A stretch of 27,118 nt of DNA from JAZDMK01 sp043800975 (GTDB lineage Bacteria > Bacteroidota > Bacteroidia > Bacteroidales > JAHJDW01). Positions 16,916 through 25,112 of this stretch are shown here, piece after piece. The stretch lies in assembly GCA_043800975.1 (NCBI GenBank), contig JAZDMK010000015.1, positions 1 through 27,118 on the forward strand, in the 5' to 3' direction. The first letter of the stretch is position 1, and every line of letters starts with the position of its first letter. The notes beneath the pieces are model-generated. The model ran no database searches, was not told the DNA's origin, and worked only from the letters and a program-made list of their open reading frames with translations. A program made the position numbers and the translations under genes.

Positions 16916-17841
16916 GAGTTGCCATCATCGATCTGGGAACGAACACTTTTAATTTGCTGATTGCTGAATTAGATGGGGAAAGCTTTCAGATTATTTTCAG
17001 TACAAAGAAATCGGTGAAACTCGGGGAGGGTGGAATCACAAAAAAACAAATTGCGGATGCTGCCTATCAGCGTGGCATTGAAGCGCTCTCCCATTATCAC
17101 AAAATTGTAATTAAAAAAGGTGTAGAAAAAGTTTTTGCTTTTGCCACATCAGCGATACGTTCTGCTGAAAATGGTGCTGCGTTTGCAACTGAAGCTGAAT
17201 CAATCATTGGAGCAAAAATTAATATTATTGATGGCGATAGGGAAGCCGAACTGATTTTTCAAGGTGTGAAGTTGGCTGTAAAACCCGATGAAAAACCCTT
17301 TTTGATAATGGATATCGGCGGAGGAAGCACTGAGTTTATCATTGTAGAAAATGAAAAACTGATCTGGAAACAAAGTTTTAATCTGGGTGTTGCACGACTG
17401 CTCGAACGCTTTCAGCCTTCCGATCCCATTCTTGAAAGCGATATCGAAGTAATTTGTAATTACCTGGATGAAAAACTGAAGCCCCTTTCTGACATTCTCG
17501 GAAAAATAAAGGTGTCAAGATTAATCGGTTCTTCCGGTTCCTTCGATACTTTCGCAGAAATGATTTGCAATGATTTTTATACTCCTTCGCTGATTGATAA
17601 AAGCAGTACATTTCATTTTAAGCTGGATGAGTTTGAAATGATACACAAAAAACTTCTTGCATCTACTTTGCAGGAGAGGCTCTGCATGAAAGGGCTTATT
17701 CCCATGCGCGCCGATATGATTGTGCTGGCTTCTGTTTTTGTAAAATATATGCTTACACGCTTTTCAATTACCGAGATGCAGCTCTCAAAGTATGCTTTGA
17801 AAGAAGGTGTTATTTATGAATTAATGCATCAGCATCAATAA
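16912..17841 (+). CDS. Ppx/GppA family phosphatase
   Basis: This 309-residue protein is the N-terminal sugar-kinase/actin-like core of the Ppx/GppA family, which hydrolyses polyphosphate or pppGpp. Visible motifs are the phosphate-1 loop IDLGTNTFNLLI, FATSAIRSAENG, the DGDREAELIFQGV segment, and the phosphate-2 loop MDIGGGSTEFII. It lacks the C-terminal HD-like extension of longer Ppx proteins, so it is the short form common in Bacteroidota. Whether the substrate is polyP or (p)ppGpp cannot be decided from sequence. It is coupled by overlap to the upstream exported protein, and the next gene has its own promoter. Confidence 0.93.
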   Translation: MRVAIIDLGTNTFNLLIAELDGESFQIIFSTKKSVKLGEGGITKKQIADAAYQRGIEALSHYHKIVIKKGVEKVFAFATSAIRSAENGAAFATEAESIIGAKINIIDGDREAELIFQGVKLAVKPDEKPFLIMDIGGGSTEFIIVENEKLIWKQSFNLGVARLLERFQPSDPILESDIEVICNYLDEKLKPLSDILGKIKVSRLIGSSGSFDTFAEMICNDFYTPSLIDKSSTFHFKLDEFEMIHKKLLASTLQERLCMKGLIPMRADMIVLASVFVKYMLTRFSITEMQLSKYALKEGVIYELMHQHQ

Positions 17842-17850
17842 TAAACAAGA

Positions 17851-17879
17851 TTGCCTTTCAGCAAAAGGTCTTACTTTTG
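17851..17879 (+). promoter_or_regulatory. promoter of the UPF0316 gene
   Basis: TTG at 17851-17853 and TACTTTTG at 17872-17879 (exact TAnnTTTG) are 18 nt apart. The start site is predicted near 17886, with a leader of about 17 nt to ATG 17903. Confidence 0.75.
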
Positions 17880-17902
17880 CAAAAATTTAATTCTTAACTC
17901 AA

Positions 17903-18502
17903 ATGTTCACACCTGAATTGTTAGACAGTAGCATTTTCTCATGGGTCATTTTACCCATCCTCATTTTTCTTTCACGTATCCTGGATCAGAGTATTGGAAC
18001 GCTCCGTCTGATCTTTGTTTCGAAAGGTTTTAAAATTCTTGCACCTGTGCTGGGCTTTTTCGAAGTTGTAATCTGGCTCGTTGCCGTCAGTCAGATTATG
18101 AAACATCTTGACAATGTAATGTGCTATGTTGCATACGGTGGAGGCTTTGCGATGGGAAACTACATCGGAATTATTCTCGATGAAAGAATGTCAATTGGTA
18201 CAGTGCTGGTTCGTATTGTTCCTAAAAGTGATACAGGTGACCTGATCGCACACCTACGCGGATCAGGATTTGGCGTAACTTCTATGAATGCTGAAGGAAT
18301 GAGTGGTCCTGTAAAAATTATTTTTTCTATTATCAACCGTAAAGATCTTTCACGCTATGTGGCTTTAATCAAGGAACACAATCCGCAAGAATTTTTTACA
18401 ATCGAGGATGTCAAAACGGTAAGCGAAGGATACTTCAGTCGTGACAAGAGAACCCGCAGTGCCTTTGGTGTATTGAATCCTTTTGCCAGAAAATCGAAAT
18501 GA
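17903..18502 (+). CDS. UPF0316 membrane protein (DUF5698 + DUF2179)
   Basis: This 199-residue protein has three N-terminal transmembrane segments (about 15-35, 48-68 and 75-95). They carry the family signature RILDQSIGTLRLIFVSKG, PVLGFFEVVIWLVAVSQI and AYGGGFAMGNYIGIILDE. The cytoplasmic DUF2179-type ferredoxin-like domain (about 105-180) follows, with FFTIEDVKTVSEG near the end. In related proteins the DUF2179 domain may bind a small ligand, but the role is unknown. The C-terminal tail is basic (RDKRTRSAFG). It has its own promoter and a strong bidirectional terminator, so it is monocistronic. Confidence 0.92.
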   Translation: MFTPELLDSSIFSWVILPILIFLSRILDQSIGTLRLIFVSKGFKILAPVLGFFEVVIWLVAVSQIMKHLDNVMCYVAYGGGFAMGNYIGIILDERMSIGTVLVRIVPKSDTGDLIAHLRGSGFGVTSMNAEGMSGPVKIIFSIINRKDLSRYVALIKEHNPQEFFTIEDVKTVSEGYFSRDKRTRSAFGVLNPFARKSK

Positions 18503-18521
18503 TATTTAATAAATAATGGTC

Positions 18522-18554
18522 AAAAAAAAGCCCTTCAAACTGAAGGGCTTTTTT
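18522..18554. terminator. bidirectional intrinsic terminator
   Basis: The stem AGCCCTTCA (18529-18537) pairs with TGAAGGGCT (18541-18549), with loop AAC. It is flanked by an eight-A run on the left and a six-T run on the right, so it can serve both the rightward UPF0316 gene and the leftward aminotransferase gene that converge here. Confidence 0.93.
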
Positions 18555-18557
18555 GAG

Positions 18558-19802
18558 TTACATCACCTGCGCCATATCCGTTTTGGAATAATAGCCGGAC
18601 GACAGTTTCTTTTGAATTTCAGAGAAACAATCGATTGTATATTTCACATCTTCAAGTGTATGAATTGCTGTTGGTATAAGGCGAATTAGAATAGTGCCTT
18701 TCGCAACAACAGGATAAATAACGATTGAACAGAAAATATTAAAGTTTTCACGCAATTCGAAAATAATATTCGTTGCTTCGGGAATGCTACCTTTGAGGAA
18801 AACGGGCGTGACAGGTGAGTTCGAGGCACCAACGTCAAAGCCTTTTTCTTTTAATCCACTTTGTAACGCATTAACGATTGTCCAGAGTTTTTCCCTTAGT
18901 TCTGGCATAGTACGCAACATTTCGAGGCGTTTCATAGCACCGATAACCAGTGGCATAGGTAGCGATTTTGCATAAACCTGCGAACGCATACTGTAACGAA
19001 GATGATTGATGATTTCTTCAGGTCCTGCTACAAAAGCACCAATGCTGGCCATTGATTTAGCGAAAGTAGAAAAATACAAATCGATTTCATTCTGAACGCC
19101 GAAGTGTTCTCCGGTACCTGCTCCGGTAGCGCCCATAGTACCAAAACCATGTGCATCATCAACCAGCAGGCGGAAGTTGTATTTTTTCTTGAAAGCAACA
19201 ATTTCATCCAGTTTGCCTAAATCACCAAACATACCATATACACCTTCGGAAATAAACAGAATACCACCACCCGATTTTTCAGTAAGCTTTGTTGCACGCT
19301 GCAGGCATTTTTCAGCAGATTCCATATCATTGTGACGGAATACAAAGCGCTTTCCGATATGCAGGCGCATTCCATCAAGAACACAGGAATGTGCTTCCGA
19401 ATCATATACAACAACATCTTTACGATCAAGGATAGAGTCAATAATTGAAGTCATTCCCTGGTATCCAAAGTTTAAGAGATATGCATCCTCTTTGCCAACA
19501 AATTCTGCCAGTTGTTGTTCCAGAATTTCATGCTGTGTGGTTTGCCCCGACATCATGCGGGCGCCCATTGGATAAGCTAAGCCCCATTCAGCAGCAGCTT
19601 CAGCATCTACTTTACGTATTTCGGGATGGTTCGCCAGCCCGATATAATTGTTGAGGCTCCATACCAGTCTCTCGCGTCCGCGAAAAACCATTTTGTTCGA
19701 AATTTCACCTTCCAGCTTCGGAAACATAAAGTAACCGTGCCCTACCTTTGAATACTGACCCAATGGGCCACTGTTCGATCTCAGTTTGTCAAATATATCC
19801 AC
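18558..19802 (-). CDS. PLP-dependent alpha-oxoamine synthase (serine palmitoyltransferase-like)
   Basis: This 414-residue enzyme condenses an amino acid with an acyl-CoA, releasing CO2. The family features are visible: PLP-stacking His138 in SEAHSC, Asp215 and His218 in VDDAHGFG, Schiff-base Lys249 in STFAKSMAS, and the glycine-rich MSGQTTQHEILE region. Bacteroidota use such enzymes to start sphingolipid (serine) or sulfonolipid (cysteate) synthesis. The sequence does not settle the amino-acid substrate, and a 2-amino-3-ketobutyrate ligase-like role remains possible. Translation starts at GTG (19800-19802), supported by the family-typical N-terminus MDIFDKL...GPLGQ. No other lipid gene is next to it. 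Confidence 0.85.
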   Translation of the reverse strand: MDIFDKLRSNSGPLGQYSKVGHGYFMFPKLEGEISNKMVFRGRERLVWSLNNYIGLANHPEIRKVDAEAAAEWGLAYPMGARMMSGQTTQHEILEQQLAEFVGKEDAYLLNFGYQGMTSIIDSILDRKDVVVYDSEAHSCVLDGMRLHIGKRFVFRHNDMESAEKCLQRATKLTEKSGGGILFISEGVYGMFGDLGKLDEIVAFKKKYNFRLLVDDAHGFGTMGATGAGTGEHFGVQNEIDLYFSTFAKSMASIGAFVAGPEEIINHLRYSMRSQVYAKSLPMPLVIGAMKRLEMLRTMPELREKLWTIVNALQSGLKEKGFDVGASNSPVTPVFLKGSIPEATNIIFELRENFNIFCSIVIYPVVAKGTILIRLIPTAIHTLEDVKYTIDCFSEIQKKLSSGYYSKTDMAQVM

Positions 19803-19838
19803 GTCTAAAAGTTTTAATTATCCTTTTAAAAATTTTTG

Positions 19839-19846
19839 CAAAACTA
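19839..19846 (-). promoter_or_regulatory. -7 element for the oxoamine synthase gene
   Basis: Read on the minus strand, 19846-19839 is TAGTTTTG, an exact TAnnTTTG match. It lies about 37 nt upstream of the GTG start. The -33 region is not clear. Confidence 0.5.
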
Positions 19847-19926
19847 TGAATTTTTGCGCTTATTGTTCCTCTTCATTTGATAAATTAGAGGATATTTGTA
19901 AACAGTTTAATGTTTATTTTTAAACA

Positions 19927-21270
19927 ATGAAATTCCGCTTTTATTTCGTTTTATCCCTGTTGTCAACGCTTTCAGCCTTTTCGCAAACGCCAATTACCAT
20001 TGTTGTCCGAAATGGGAATGCACCAGCCAAAGCTTATCTGGCTGAATTTCATTATTATGAATACAAGATTGTGGATAGTGCTGCTTTTCAGGATAAAAAG
20101 TATGTTTTTAACACGAAAGGACTAAAAAATGGTATTTACAGAGTTTTTTACAACGATACTGTATCTACCGATGTGTTGTATGAAAACGATACGGTTCAAC
20201 TGGAGATTCAAAATCTGAAAACCTCATTACATCCTTATGTTGAAAAAGGTTTTTCAAACCAGCTTTATTACGATTATCTTTATCTGCGCGATTCGCTGAT
20301 CGGAAACAACCATGCAGACACACTGTCGTCCTTGCCTTCATTCAATATGAATGATTTCAGTTTTGCAATCATTTCATCCTTGCTTCAGATTTATAGCAAG
20401 ACCTGGCCTCACAAGCTGGGAACGCGCATTGTGAATGCCATGCAGCTGCCGCGTTATTCCGATTGGCTGCGCTTAAATCCGGGCAAATCGTATCCGGATC
20501 TCCGGGCATTTTACAAAGATCATTTTTTCGATAATATTGATTTTAATGATACGGCACTTTACAATACTGAAGTTCTGTACCGCACACTCAAAGCCTATTT
20601 CACAGGTATCGTACAACCCAGGAATACAGAAACATTCAATGCTGCCTGCGATTTTGTTGTTGGAAAAGCGGGAAATTGTATAGGAATGAAATGCTACATC
20701 ATCAATACATTGATAGATGTGTTTTCCAATACGCTGTATCAGGATGTAGCAGTTTATTTGTTCGAAAATCACTACATGAAAAATCCTTCCTGCCTTGTAC
20801 CTGGTCACAAGCGTGAATCACTTTCTTTCGATATTCCGCAGCAGATGTCTGCTCCGGGAACTTTAATCAGTGATATTATTTTGCCCGATACGAATGGAGT
20901 ATCGAAAAATATTTTTTCTGTAAAAAGTAAAAACACATTGTTGCTTTTCTGGTCGCCCGATTGTGATCAGTGTAAGGAAGATCTGGCGAAGCTTCTCAAA
21001 CTTTCGGGCATGTATAAGCCCAAGGATTTTTCTGTTTTTGCGGTAGCCCTTTCCGATGATATGAATGGAGTTAAAAAAGAAGCACGCCTGTTTCCTGTGC
21101 AATGGCAAGTAGTATCAGATATGAAAGGCCTTGCCAGCCCTATGGTTCAGAAGTTTAATATTCTATTCACACCCGCTTTTTATCTTCTCGATGAAAACAA
21201 AAAGATTATTGTACACACCTATAAACTAGAGGATGTGAACAGAGCTGTGAATAAGCGGATGATGAAATAA
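19927..21270 (+). CDS. exported thioredoxin-fold protein with DUF4369/DUF5106-like N-terminus
   Basis: This 447-residue protein has a signal peptide (MKFRFYFVLSLLSTLSAFSQ). A beta-sandwich domain (about 21-100) resembles DUF4369, and a helical middle (about 105-300) resembles DUF5106. The C-terminal thioredoxin fold (about 310-447) contains FWSPDCDQCKEDL with the Cys346-Cys349 pair, and TPAFYLLDENKKI with the cis-Pro loop. It is likely a periplasmic thiol-disulfide oxidoreductase of Bacteroidota type. The middle domain carries extra Cys residues. It ends 14 nt before the convergent CotH gene, with no visible terminator. A paralogue with the same layout lies at 25945-27118. Confidence 0.88.
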   Translation: MKFRFYFVLSLLSTLSAFSQTPITIVVRNGNAPAKAYLAEFHYYEYKIVDSAAFQDKKYVFNTKGLKNGIYRVFYNDTVSTDVLYENDTVQLEIQNLKTSLHPYVEKGFSNQLYYDYLYLRDSLIGNNHADTLSSLPSFNMNDFSFAIISSLLQIYSKTWPHKLGTRIVNAMQLPRYSDWLRLNPGKSYPDLRAFYKDHFFDNIDFNDTALYNTEVLYRTLKAYFTGIVQPRNTETFNAACDFVVGKAGNCIGMKCYIINTLIDVFSNTLYQDVAVYLFENHYMKNPSCLVPGHKRESLSFDIPQQMSAPGTLISDIILPDTNGVSKNIFSVKSKNTLLLFWSPDCDQCKEDLAKLLKLSGMYKPKDFSVFAVALSDDMNGVKKEARLFPVQWQVVSDMKGLASPMVQKFNILFTPAFYLLDENKKIIVHTYKLEDVNRAVNKRMMK

Positions 21271-21284
21271 TTCTAAAAGAAAAC

Positions 21285-23351
21285 TCATTCAGCTTTCATA
21301 AATTTTATAGGTATAAGACTGTTTTCACATTGAACAATCAGCATGTACAGTCCGGAAGGAAGTTGAGAAATATCGAGGCTGACAACTCCGTTCTCCTTGA
21401 CACTTGGAGGTAAAAATATTGATTCTCCTAATGCATTAGTAAGAGAAAGAGGTTTGAACAACTGCCCAGATTTACTGGAAAATGAAACTTTATTTTGTGC
21501 TGGATTCGGGAATATATTAAAAACATTTTCAGAAGTAATTTGTGTAGATGAGCCAGTATTACAAATACCCGGCATATTGGCATCAAGCCAACCAAGTCGT
21601 GCTACAAGCCATGCTTTCAGATTGATTATTTCTCCTGCATAGGTTGTCGGATAGGGTGCGGGGTTTGGCCATACATAAACACCAATGATGGGCCACTGAT
21701 CGAAGTTTCGTGTCTTGCTTTCGTCAATCAGCAAAGCTACGCTGTCAATAAAATGATTCAATGATGTTGTAGAAAGTATCGTGCTGCGAAGGTCGTTCCA
21801 TCTGCATTTCAGCAATGAAGTAAATGACGGATCCTGTAACATACGTGCCCACCAGAAGGGAGGTTGCCACGTGTCGCCAGAGCATGGGAAATCATATGCC
21901 CAGCCCGTTTCGTCGTCTCCGCCGCAATAGTTGGCGTTGTGCCAGGCTATATCATAATCCCAGACAGGGCCAATGTGTATCCTGCCATCTTTACTGTATC
22001 TGTTTTTATAAAGAAAAGTGCTGAGTCTGTAACCGTCTACATTTTTGCTGATTTCATTCATGATCAGGTAATCGACAAATGTGCTGTCACTGGCAAAACG
22101 TCGGAAGCCCAACTGTGGATCATTAAACTGCGGATCCGCTAATGCAGTTTCAAAACTGTCAACATAGGCCTGTATGTAGTTTTTTTGAGTGGCAGTGATA
22201 TCAATCTCGTCAGGATAATCATATTGAAAAAAGATAGTTTGTCCACTTGAATTTACGGGTGGCAGAAAGGATGATGTCCATCCGTCTCCTCCGCTTCCTG
22301 TCGATTTGTCGATCTTAACGATATAGCCACCTGTCAGTGCATCACCACTGTTGTCCAGAGTTGTGAGCTTGGATATGGGAATTCGGTTTTTGTCTCTCTT
22401 TATCTTTTCCTGAAAATAATAAACACCCTGATACTTCCCGTTAATCAATAGTTCGCAGTATCTGCCACGTGTTGCATAATGACCCATTTTCTCCCAGAGT
22501 GTGTAACTGAGAGGATTTCGCATCAGTGTTTTATCAGTGTAGTTTGCATTCAGAATCCAGTCGTTCTCGCTTGGCAATCCTAGCAGAGCTGTATCAATAG
22601 AAGATCCAAGTGTGTCGGTGGTTTCCAGTCCGTAGCTTTTTTTCGGAAACATCTGAGAACTGCTTCCACGCAGTTCAATCCCAATGTTGCCTTTGTAATA
22701 CACGGGGTCGGTAACATAGTTTCTCACACCCGGCCCATTATTAATGATTGCAAAACCTGACTGAATTTTCGGGTCATCAGGAATGATTTGTCCCCATGTC
22801 TCAATAAGAATTATTGGTAGGTCAGAAGAAACAAATTTTGTGGCTGTTGCAGGATGAGTGCCGAATGTAATGTTCCACGATAGAAGAGCGCCTATATCCG
22901 CGAAGGGATATGTATCAAGGATATAAAGCGTCCAGACTCCATTTCCGTTTTGTCCGTTATTGACAAAACCCATGTCTTCCTGCGGGCGATAATCACCCGT
23001 AAAGGGTGCCGTGCCTGCAATAACGGATACTGTGGCTGTATCTACAAAGCAAGTGTTTACATAATCATCACCATCGTTTCCATTTCCACTTGTCAGAACA
23101 GTATGTGTGCCGTCGGGTGCGATAAGTTCAATGTGAAGATCGGAGTCCCAAGTGTGAATAAGATTGATGCATACGGATTGCAGACCAAAATTTGTGTCGA
23201 TAACGGAAGGGCTTAAACCACTGACATTAATTGTAAAGACGACGCTGTCGCCATTATCGGGAATAGAGCCACCGCTGCCGCTGAAGGTCTGACTGTGGCC
23301 AGCGTACACATTGGAAAGTAAAAAAAGCAGAAATAGAATTTGTGCTTTCAT
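21285..23351 (-). CDS. secreted CotH-kinase protein with P-domain and T9SS tail
   Basis: This 688-residue protein has a signal peptide (cleavage about residue 21), then a proprotein-convertase P-like beta domain (about 25-165, with HTWDSDLHIELIAPDGT and GVWTLYILDTYPFADIG). A CotH-type atypical kinase domain (about 175-590) follows, with the motifs IELRGSSSQMFPKKSYG, DWILNANYTDKTLMRN, INGKYQGVYYFQEKI and WDYDIAW (464-470). A C-terminal type IX secretion sorting domain (about 608-688, IFPNPAQNKVSF...LPSGLYML) ends the protein. In CotH proteins the WDYD-type Asp residues act in phosphotransfer. Here the domain is exported and presumably cell-surface or released. The substrate is unknown. It converges with the thioredoxin gene and is followed on its 5' side by a structured intergenic region. 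Confidence 0.9.
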   Translation of the reverse strand: MKAQILFLLFLLSNVYAGHSQTFSGSGGSIPDNGDSVVFTINVSGLSPSVIDTNFGLQSVCINLIHTWDSDLHIELIAPDGTHTVLTSGNGNDGDDYVNTCFVDTATVSVIAGTAPFTGDYRPQEDMGFVNNGQNGNGVWTLYILDTYPFADIGALLSWNITFGTHPATATKFVSSDLPIILIETWGQIIPDDPKIQSGFAIINNGPGVRNYVTDPVYYKGNIGIELRGSSSQMFPKKSYGLETTDTLGSSIDTALLGLPSENDWILNANYTDKTLMRNPLSYTLWEKMGHYATRGRYCELLINGKYQGVYYFQEKIKRDKNRIPISKLTTLDNSGDALTGGYIVKIDKSTGSGGDGWTSSFLPPVNSSGQTIFFQYDYPDEIDITATQKNYIQAYVDSFETALADPQFNDPQLGFRRFASDSTFVDYLIMNEISKNVDGYRLSTFLYKNRYSKDGRIHIGPVWDYDIAWHNANYCGGDDETGWAYDFPCSGDTWQPPFWWARMLQDPSFTSLLKCRWNDLRSTILSTTSLNHFIDSVALLIDESKTRNFDQWPIIGVYVWPNPAPYPTTYAGEIINLKAWLVARLGWLDANMPGICNTGSSTQITSENVFNIFPNPAQNKVSFSSKSGQLFKPLSLTNALGESIFLPPSVKENGVVSLDISQLPSGLYMLIVQCENSLIPIKFMKAE

Positions 23352-23372
23352 GATGTTTGAATATTCGAAGGC

Positions 23373-23380
23373 TAAAAGTA
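23373..23380 (-). promoter_or_regulatory. possible -7 element for the CotH gene
   Basis: On the minus strand 23380-23373 reads TACTTTTA, one mismatch from TAnnTTTG, about 22 nt upstream of the ATG at 23351. No well-spaced -33 element is seen. Confidence 0.3.
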
Positions 23381-23473
23381 TAAAAAATTTTACAAACTCT
23401 ATGCAATGCTACACAAAAGAGTGAAGAACTTTCTGATTATATTGGACAGAATTTATTATTTTTATTCATGGAA

Positions 23474-23643
23474 ACTTAGAAACTGTTTGAATTTTATCCT
23501 TCTATTTAATTATGCGCCTAAATTGACCATACATTGTTAAAATCTCCTTAAATAGCTAATGCTATTCGCGTCAATTTTGCCTCCTCTGGTCAATTTATCC
23601 ATCATAATTATTCTAAAAAACAAAATCCAAACAGATTCTTAAT
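23474..23643. repeat. long imperfect palindrome in the 302-bp intergenic region
   Basis: The non-coding stretch 23352-23653 contains a symmetric structure centred at about 23558. From the centre outward, the paired segments are AATAGC/GCTATT (23551-23556 with 23561-23566), AAATTGACCA/TGGTCAATTT (23520-23529 with 23587-23596), TAATTATG/CATAATTA (23507-23514 with 23603-23610), ATTTT/AAAAT (23491-23495 with 23622-23626), and CTGTTTG/CAAACAG (23483-23489 with 23628-23634). Mismatched bulges lie between them, with only a one-base register shift. It begins 10 nt past the stop of the leftward gene ending at 23654. It could be a folded 3' element, a MITE-like remnant or a protein-binding site. The rest of the intergenic stretch shows only a weak promoter. 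Confidence 0.7.
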
Positions 23644-23653
23644 CAAAATCGAA

Positions 23654-24952
23654 TTACATTTTTATAAATTTCCCAGAATTATTACTCAGCTTCACAAAAT
23701 AAATACCCGATGGTAACGTAGTAATATCAATTCTTACCACTTTTGCAACTTTGAAGATATTTTTTCTTATAATATTTTCTCCGACGTTATTGAAAATGTT
23801 AAGTTCTGCATTTTCAGGCAGCGGTTTCTCAAGTTTTAATGTGATTTCATTTTCTGCGGGGTTAGGAAAAAAAATGATTTTGTTTGCATACTCGATTAAA
23901 AGAGGTGCTTTTGCAATTATACATACTGAATCCCATATTGCTTTAGCTGGCCGGTCAATATTCAAGGAATCGCGAAGTGCAACACTACGGAATATTTTGT
24001 AGCCATCATTAATGTCACTCATCAGGTAGTTTAGAAAAAGCCAGTTGATGGATTTCACTGGTTTATTATTGATTATATTGTTAAATAGAGTGTGGGTATA
24101 ATCAACCTGTTGTGTAGCTGAGCAGGTCCAGGGTGCTGGCAGAAAAGTTTGATCGGCAGGCCACCCCGTTTCTGTGATTACAATTTTTTTATTGCCGGTG
24201 TGTGTAGTGAGATCATCGAGATATCCTGGTGGAATATCATTGGCGTTGGTATAATTGAAAAAGGGGTAAAGCGTAATTCCGATAGCATCCATCCGGGAAG
24301 TATCCATATCAGTCAATGCATTCCAGTGTGGTGTGTTCCAACCCGTCAGGCTACCTTTGCCTGAAAGATGTTCGTAATTAAAAATAGTACCGACTTTTGT
24401 GGCAGGCGAATAATGCTTAATAGTATCATAAGCCATGTTGTAGAAACTCACGAAATGTTGATAATTTATGGAATCCATGCATAGATAGAAACTTACTTCA
24501 TTTCCTATGAATACCATTGTTGGCTGATCGTTCTGTGCATGAAGCTTTAGTGCCTGAAGGAAAGAACTGCGAGTATCCGTATTTGAAAAATTATTTGGAA
24601 CGTGTTGTGCAGGTGTATTAAGCCATACCAGATTGGGCCAGTGAAAAAAAGTAAATACATTTATATCTTCATATCCGAACACAGTTCCGTTTAGTGTATT
24701 CCCATATGCTGCTACGGGCACTTGTCCGATTGTGGTAGAATCCTGATACCAGAGCCCGTTCCACATAATGATGCCGCCGCAGGGCATCGCGGCAACTTCA
24801 TTATAAAAGTTGATGATGTCAGGTGTAGTGTGGTGATCCGGGTACCCTTGCGGAGAAAATCCAAACCCCTGTTTCCCGGAGAAAGGGATTTGCCCTGATA
24901 GTTGAAAGCAAATTATAATTAAACAAATTGTAAGTAAATTTGATCTTAGCAT
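23654..24952 (-). CDS. secreted clan-A-like glycosidase with T9SS tail
   Basis: This 432-residue protein has a signal peptide (MLRSNLLTICLIIICFQLSG), a (beta/alpha)8-barrel-like domain (about 25-345) and a C-terminal T9SS sorting domain (about 355-432; IIFFPNPAENEITL, LPSGIYFVKL). Two motifs fit the catalytic pair of clan GH-A glycosidases: VFIGNEVSFY (acid/base Glu152 after Asn151) and IVITETGWPA (nucleophile Glu261). The ETGWP motif recalls GH17 and GH53, but I cannot assign a family. The predicted role is cell-surface or secreted hydrolysis of a polysaccharide. The Cys-containing segments MPCGGI and PWTCSA could form a disulfide. It is in the same direction as the CotH gene. Confidence 0.72.
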   Translation of the reverse strand: MLRSNLLTICLIIICFQLSGQIPFSGKQGFGFSPQGYPDHHTTPDIINFYNEVAAMPCGGIIMWNGLWYQDSTTIGQVPVAAYGNTLNGTVFGYEDINVFTFFHWPNLVWLNTPAQHVPNNFSNTDTRSSFLQALKLHAQNDQPTMVFIGNEVSFYLCMDSINYQHFVSFYNMAYDTIKHYSPATKVGTIFNYEHLSGKGSLTGWNTPHWNALTDMDTSRMDAIGITLYPFFNYTNANDIPPGYLDDLTTHTGNKKIVITETGWPADQTFLPAPWTCSATQQVDYTHTLFNNIINNKPVKSINWLFLNYLMSDINDGYKIFRSVALRDSLNIDRPAKAIWDSVCIIAKAPLLIEYANKIIFFPNPAENEITLKLEKPLPENAELNIFNNVGENIIRKNIFKVAKVVRIDITTLPSGIYFVKLSNNSGKFIKM

Positions 24953-24988
24953 GATTGAAATTTGTTTATGTGTACAATTTTTTCTGAG

Positions 24989-24996
24989 AAAAGATA
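24989..24996 (-). promoter_or_regulatory. possible -7 element for the glycosidase gene
   Basis: On the minus strand 24996-24989 reads TATCTTTT, one mismatch from TAnnTTTG, about 37 nt upstream of ATG 24952. A TTG lies 14 nt farther upstream, shorter than usual spacing. Confidence 0.3.
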
Positions 24997-25112
24997 GTCG
25001 AAAAAAAATGCAATTTCAACCCTGCTTCACGGTCACGCATTTTATTATTTATCCTTATAAACCGCATTAATTAAGAGAATGATGTAGTGATAGAGTGTTT
25101 TTAATCAGAAAA

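Noticed and set aside
9554..17841. Repeated ATGA overlaps as a special regulatory feature
   Set aside because: Four-base stop/start overlaps are common in bacterial operons and only indicate translational coupling.
25005..25043. AAAATGC/GCATTTT inverted repeat with a T-run on the minus strand, a possible terminator
   Set aside because: The stem is only 7 bp and AT-rich with a 25-nt loop; too weak to call.
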